A stretch of 64,000 bases of DNA, from the NCBI RefSeq assembly GCF_004217095.1, contig NZ_SHKO01000002.1, positions 310,001-374,000 of the forward strand. Direction: 5' to 3'. The notes beneath the pieces are model-generated. The model worked only from the letters and a program-made list of their open reading frames with translations. It made no database searches and had not been told where the DNA came from. Shown in pieces: positions 61,933-64,000 of the stretch (position 1 is the stretch's first letter; every line of letters starts with the position of its first letter). The stretch is from Advenella incenata (GTDB taxonomy: Bacteria; Pseudomonadota; Gammaproteobacteria; Burkholderiales; Burkholderiaceae_B). A program made the translations under genes and the position numbers.

Positions 61933-62289
61933 CGGAAACTCGCCTTGGATTTGGACCTTTTAGTACTATTCAATAGAGTGCAAATCGATATTAGCGATTT
62001 GATATATTCACCAATTGTGATATACAAAAAAACAGAGTGACTTGAACAAAATAATAGCCTTAATAGGTTCCCGAATTAGCTAGTAATAGGGACTGGTAAA
62101 GAGAGTTCGGATCCTGCATGCTCTATATCCCTATGTTGATGGAGATAGGCAGATCTATCACACACGAAACGAAGCGAAAGTAATTCCGATCTCTAGGCAC
62201 TTTGAAGTTATAAATTCATTGCTTTTATATTGGTGACATTACGAGCGCTATCGTCACCTATTTGTTGAAATCGGGAGCGAAAATAGTTT
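61933..62289. other. AT-rich region upstream of the FUSC gene
   Basis: This 357-base stretch is markedly richer in A and T than everything to its left. It contains the dyad at 61981-62001 and an inverted repeat GGTGAC (62232-62237) / GTCACC (62253-62258) just after the stop of the leftward SGNH gene. No gene or tRNA is recognisable. It may be the boundary of an acquired segment. Confidence 0.5.
61981..62001. promoter_or_regulatory. Inverted repeat upstream of the FUSC gene
   Basis: CAAATCG (61981-61987) and CGATTTG (61995-62001) are perfect seven-base arms around ATATTAG, about 50 bases before the FUSC start. A regulator such as a LysR protein could bind here, but none is encoded nearby. Confidence 0.4.
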
Positions 62290-63165
62290 CTATATCCAGC
62301 CCAAGTTTTTCATTTTTTTTTCCAGAAAGCAAGCAAGAGCTATGTTCGCCTTATCATTTAAATGTGCTCCGTGATCACGAGCTAGGCTAACAGGCAGACA
62401 GCGATGAGATTGATTGCTCAGATCAGCCGGTGTCGGCGAGATTTCAGTATCAAACCAAACTTCAGGAGAATACAAATAGCTGGGGACGTCAAAATACTGT
62501 TTGCCGAAAACACGGGCATATTCAGTGTTAATATGTTCTATTTTAGCAAACAATTCAGGCGATGTTTTGTAGGCCTCAAAATTAGCGAAATGCCCTAGTA
62601 CTGCTACTCGAGCGGTAGCTGTAGATAACCACTCAGAAGCCGTGACAGCAAGTTTTACAATGATATCCTGATTATTGATTACTGGGTTTTTTGCATTAAG
62701 ATCATTCTTTCCGATCCACAGCAAAACAATATCTGATTCGCTGATTGGCTCTATATCAGGTATAAAATTATATTCGCTTGCGCTCAGGGTGTCAGTCCCA
62801 GATTTGCTTCGAGTAAAGGTGAAAGAGGTGGGCGACGAGGTTAACATCCCGTGGACTCCATTTAACTCGCCGCTGAATTTCCGCATGGCTGCACGTGGAA
62901 AAGAGTTCGTGACCTTTACCATTATTGATTCTTGAGCGTCGGCAGGAATGATTTTGGCAGGAATCCTAATATTGAATGGGCGTGCTCCAAGTCGGGCGAT
63001 CGTATGATTACCCCATTCGCCATTTTGGCCGCCACCAATATACTTATATTGGTGGCTTTTAGCTATTGCTTCGATGAATGGGCCAACAAGGTATGCACTG
63101 CTGCTACCCCATATGCACAAACGCCTAAGTTGGGATTCCTCGTGCGATTTTTTTTTATCATCCAT
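62290..63165 (-). CDS. SGNH/GDSL-hydrolase-like protein, low-GC
   Basis: The ATG at 63165 gives 291 residues. The frame is open to a TTG at 63300, but block I normally lies near the N-terminus. SGNH blocks seem visible: block I as CIWGSSSAYLV (GSS instead of the usual GDS), block II as GGGQNGEWGNHTIARLGAR, block III as LLWIGKNDLN (GxND) and block V as DHGAHLN (D-x2-H). This would make an esterase or deacetylase with Ser, Asn, Asp and His in place. No signal peptide is seen. Base composition is far more AT-rich than in genes to the left. The assignment rests on motifs only. Confidence 0.6.
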   Translation of the reverse strand: MDDKKKSHEESQLRRLCIWGSSSAYLVGPFIEAIAKSHQYKYIGGGQNGEWGNHTIARLGARPFNIRIPAKIIPADAQESIMVKVTNSFPRAAMRKFSGELNGVHGMLTSSPTSFTFTRSKSGTDTLSASEYNFIPDIEPISESDIVLLWIGKNDLNAKNPVINNQDIIVKLAVTASEWLSTATARVAVLGHFANFEAYKTSPELFAKIEHINTEYARVFGKQYFDVPSYLYSPEVWFDTEISPTPADLSNQSHRCLPVSLARDHGAHLNDKANIALACFLEKKMKNLGWI

Positions 63166-63540
63166 TTCTTTCAGCGCCGTTGAATTGGAGAGCAAGGTCT
63201 CGTTGTTGCAGCGAGCAAAAATTACAGCTAAAGTGTATTGTAATTCCAAACGTTCAGAACGCAGACTATCGCGGTTTGGAGTTTGGTTAGAAAGCCACAA
63301 CTAAGCGGGATTACTAATTAATCACTATCCGTTTTCCTGAGTAGGTTGCCCAAACCGCTTCAATGTGATCAGTTTCTCCCTTATACTTATGTCCGAAGGC
63401 AGAGAATATATAGTCCTAATTGCTTCTTTGGGATTTATTGTTTGTCGTTTACGCCTAGCTTGAGTTTGAGAGAAACTTATATATGAATTTTCCTCCAGAC
63501 ACTGGAGCCGACGGTTTCATTAGTAAATTGATAAACTTCC
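63166..63540. other. AT-rich gap between divergent low-GC genes
   Basis: It lies between the leftward SGNH-like gene and the rightward partial gene. I see no supported gene, RNA or clear promoter, although both promoters should be here. Part of it (63166-63300) could be the N-terminus of the SGNH-like protein if TTG 63300 is used. Confidence 0.4.
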
Positions 63541-64000
63541 ATGTCAAATAATACACCTATGTCAGATAATACACTAGACGAAGTAAATGGTTTTAAGCGG
63601 GAAATAAAAATAACAGATGGTGGCATACTTCTATCTACTCAACCTGATCCCGACATTCAGTATGCATTTTATTTAAAAAAAGCAAAAGAAGTTCATAGAA
63701 ACTACTATACCGAGGATGCTTCAGTACTATTTGATATAGAACCCGTCGCGGGCGATTACATTGCGTCCTTTTTTTATAAAAAAAATAATGAAATTAAAGC
63801 GATACGAACTTTTTTTTCGATCGATTCTGACAAACATATAATCATCGAAGAAAGAAAAAACTATGTTAAAACCGAGATCGCTTCAACCAATGAATATAGG
63901 ATTGATTATTATGACGCAGGTTCCGACATAACATTCATTGTGTTCAATGGCACAGGATCCGGATTACATGCTGTGCCGTTTGGACTCAACTATTTGATGA
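63541..64000 (+). CDS. Unrecognised protein, N-terminal part, running off the window
   Basis: The frame opened by ATG 63541 stays open for 153 codons to the last base, so the 3' end is missing. The start sits behind a stop (TGA at 63484), and a second ATG at 63559 begins a near repeat of the first six codons (SNNTP / SDNTL). The visible protein is hydrophilic, rich in Lys, Asp and aromatic residues. It continues with AFYLKKAKEVHRNYYTEDASVLF and YKKNNEIKAIRTFFSI, and ends in DITFIVFNGTGSGLHAVPFGLNYLM. That last segment faintly resembles the first strand and turn of alpha/beta-hydrolase-like proteins of polysaccharide loci. I do not recognise the family with confidence. Codon use is AT-rich, as in the neighbour. 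Confidence 0.6.
   Translation, partial: MSNNTPMSDNTLDEVNGFKREIKITDGGILLSTQPDPDIQYAFYLKKAKEVHRNYYTEDASVLFDIEPVAGDYIASFFYKKNNEIKAIRTFFSIDSDKHIIIEERKNYVKTEIASTNEYRIDYYDAGSDITFIVFNGTGSGLHAVPFGLNYLM

Noticed and set aside
61933-62289. tRNA or integrase-type attachment site at the composition boundary
   Set aside because: No cloverleaf, CCA end or direct repeat flank could be found by reading both strands.

Overview
The window looks like chromosomal DNA of a betaproteobacterium of the order Burkholderiales, most likely family Alcaligenaceae. The main signs are two Bug/TctC-type periplasmic solute receptors, dense import and catabolic operons regulated by LysR, IclR and MocR proteins, a moderately GC-rich core judged by eye, and an HSI-I-like type VI secretion gene order. 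I cannot fix the genus from sequence alone. I recognised no rRNA, tRNA, CRISPR array, insertion sequence or prophage.

Layout. Positions 1-9204 hold one co-directional catabolic operon, cut at the left edge: luciferase-like monooxygenase, flavin reductase, enoyl-CoA hydratase, ADP-forming acyl-CoA synthetase, two acyl-CoA dehydrogenases, two SDR enzymes and a double CMD-fold protein. It looks like a CoA-thioester degradation route for an unidentified organic acid. Positions 9406-12769 hold a double-hotdog thioesterase, a Bug receptor and another SDR. Positions 13003-16009 form an iron/oxidative-stress block: Mn superoxide dismutase, a small helical protein, a PadR regulator and a siderophore-interacting reductase resembling the YqjI/YqjH pair. 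Positions 16056-18400 are a divergent EamA exporter/MocR regulator pair around a clear inverted repeat. Positions 18632-23253 hold a MetC-like lyase, a polar amino acid ABC importer and a LysR regulator. Positions 23314-29903 run leftwards: fused 5-oxoprolinase/hydantoinase, Bug receptor and ThDP enzyme. Positions 30504-33367 encode a complete DctPQM TRAP transporter.

Positions 33737-41760 hold part of a type VI secretion locus: tssA, tssB, tssC, hcp, tagJ, tssE, tssF and a DUF3540 gene. tssG, tssH/clpV, tssI/vgrG, tssJ, tssK, tssL and tssM are absent, and an emrAB-type efflux pair (41807-44711, opposite strand) follows. Positions 45157-46644 hold small stress or housekeeping genes (DUF924, a YqaE/Pmp3 peptide, a GyrI-like protein).

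Positions 46902-56059 appear to form one functional unit: a DadA/PuuB-type oxidoreductase, an IclR regulator, a PotABC-like importer, a three-subunit flavoprotein dehydrogenase laid out like HcnABC or opine oxidases, and a binding protein. I infer uptake and oxidation of an amino acid, opine or polyamine-like compound. Then come a degenerate 14-nt tandem repeat, a tannase/feruloyl-esterase lipoprotein, a GntP-type permease and a FUSC-family exporter.

From about 61940 to the right edge the DNA becomes visibly AT-rich. It carries an SGNH-hydrolase-like gene and an unrecognised protein running off the end. This looks like the edge of a horizontally acquired region, possibly a surface polysaccharide locus.
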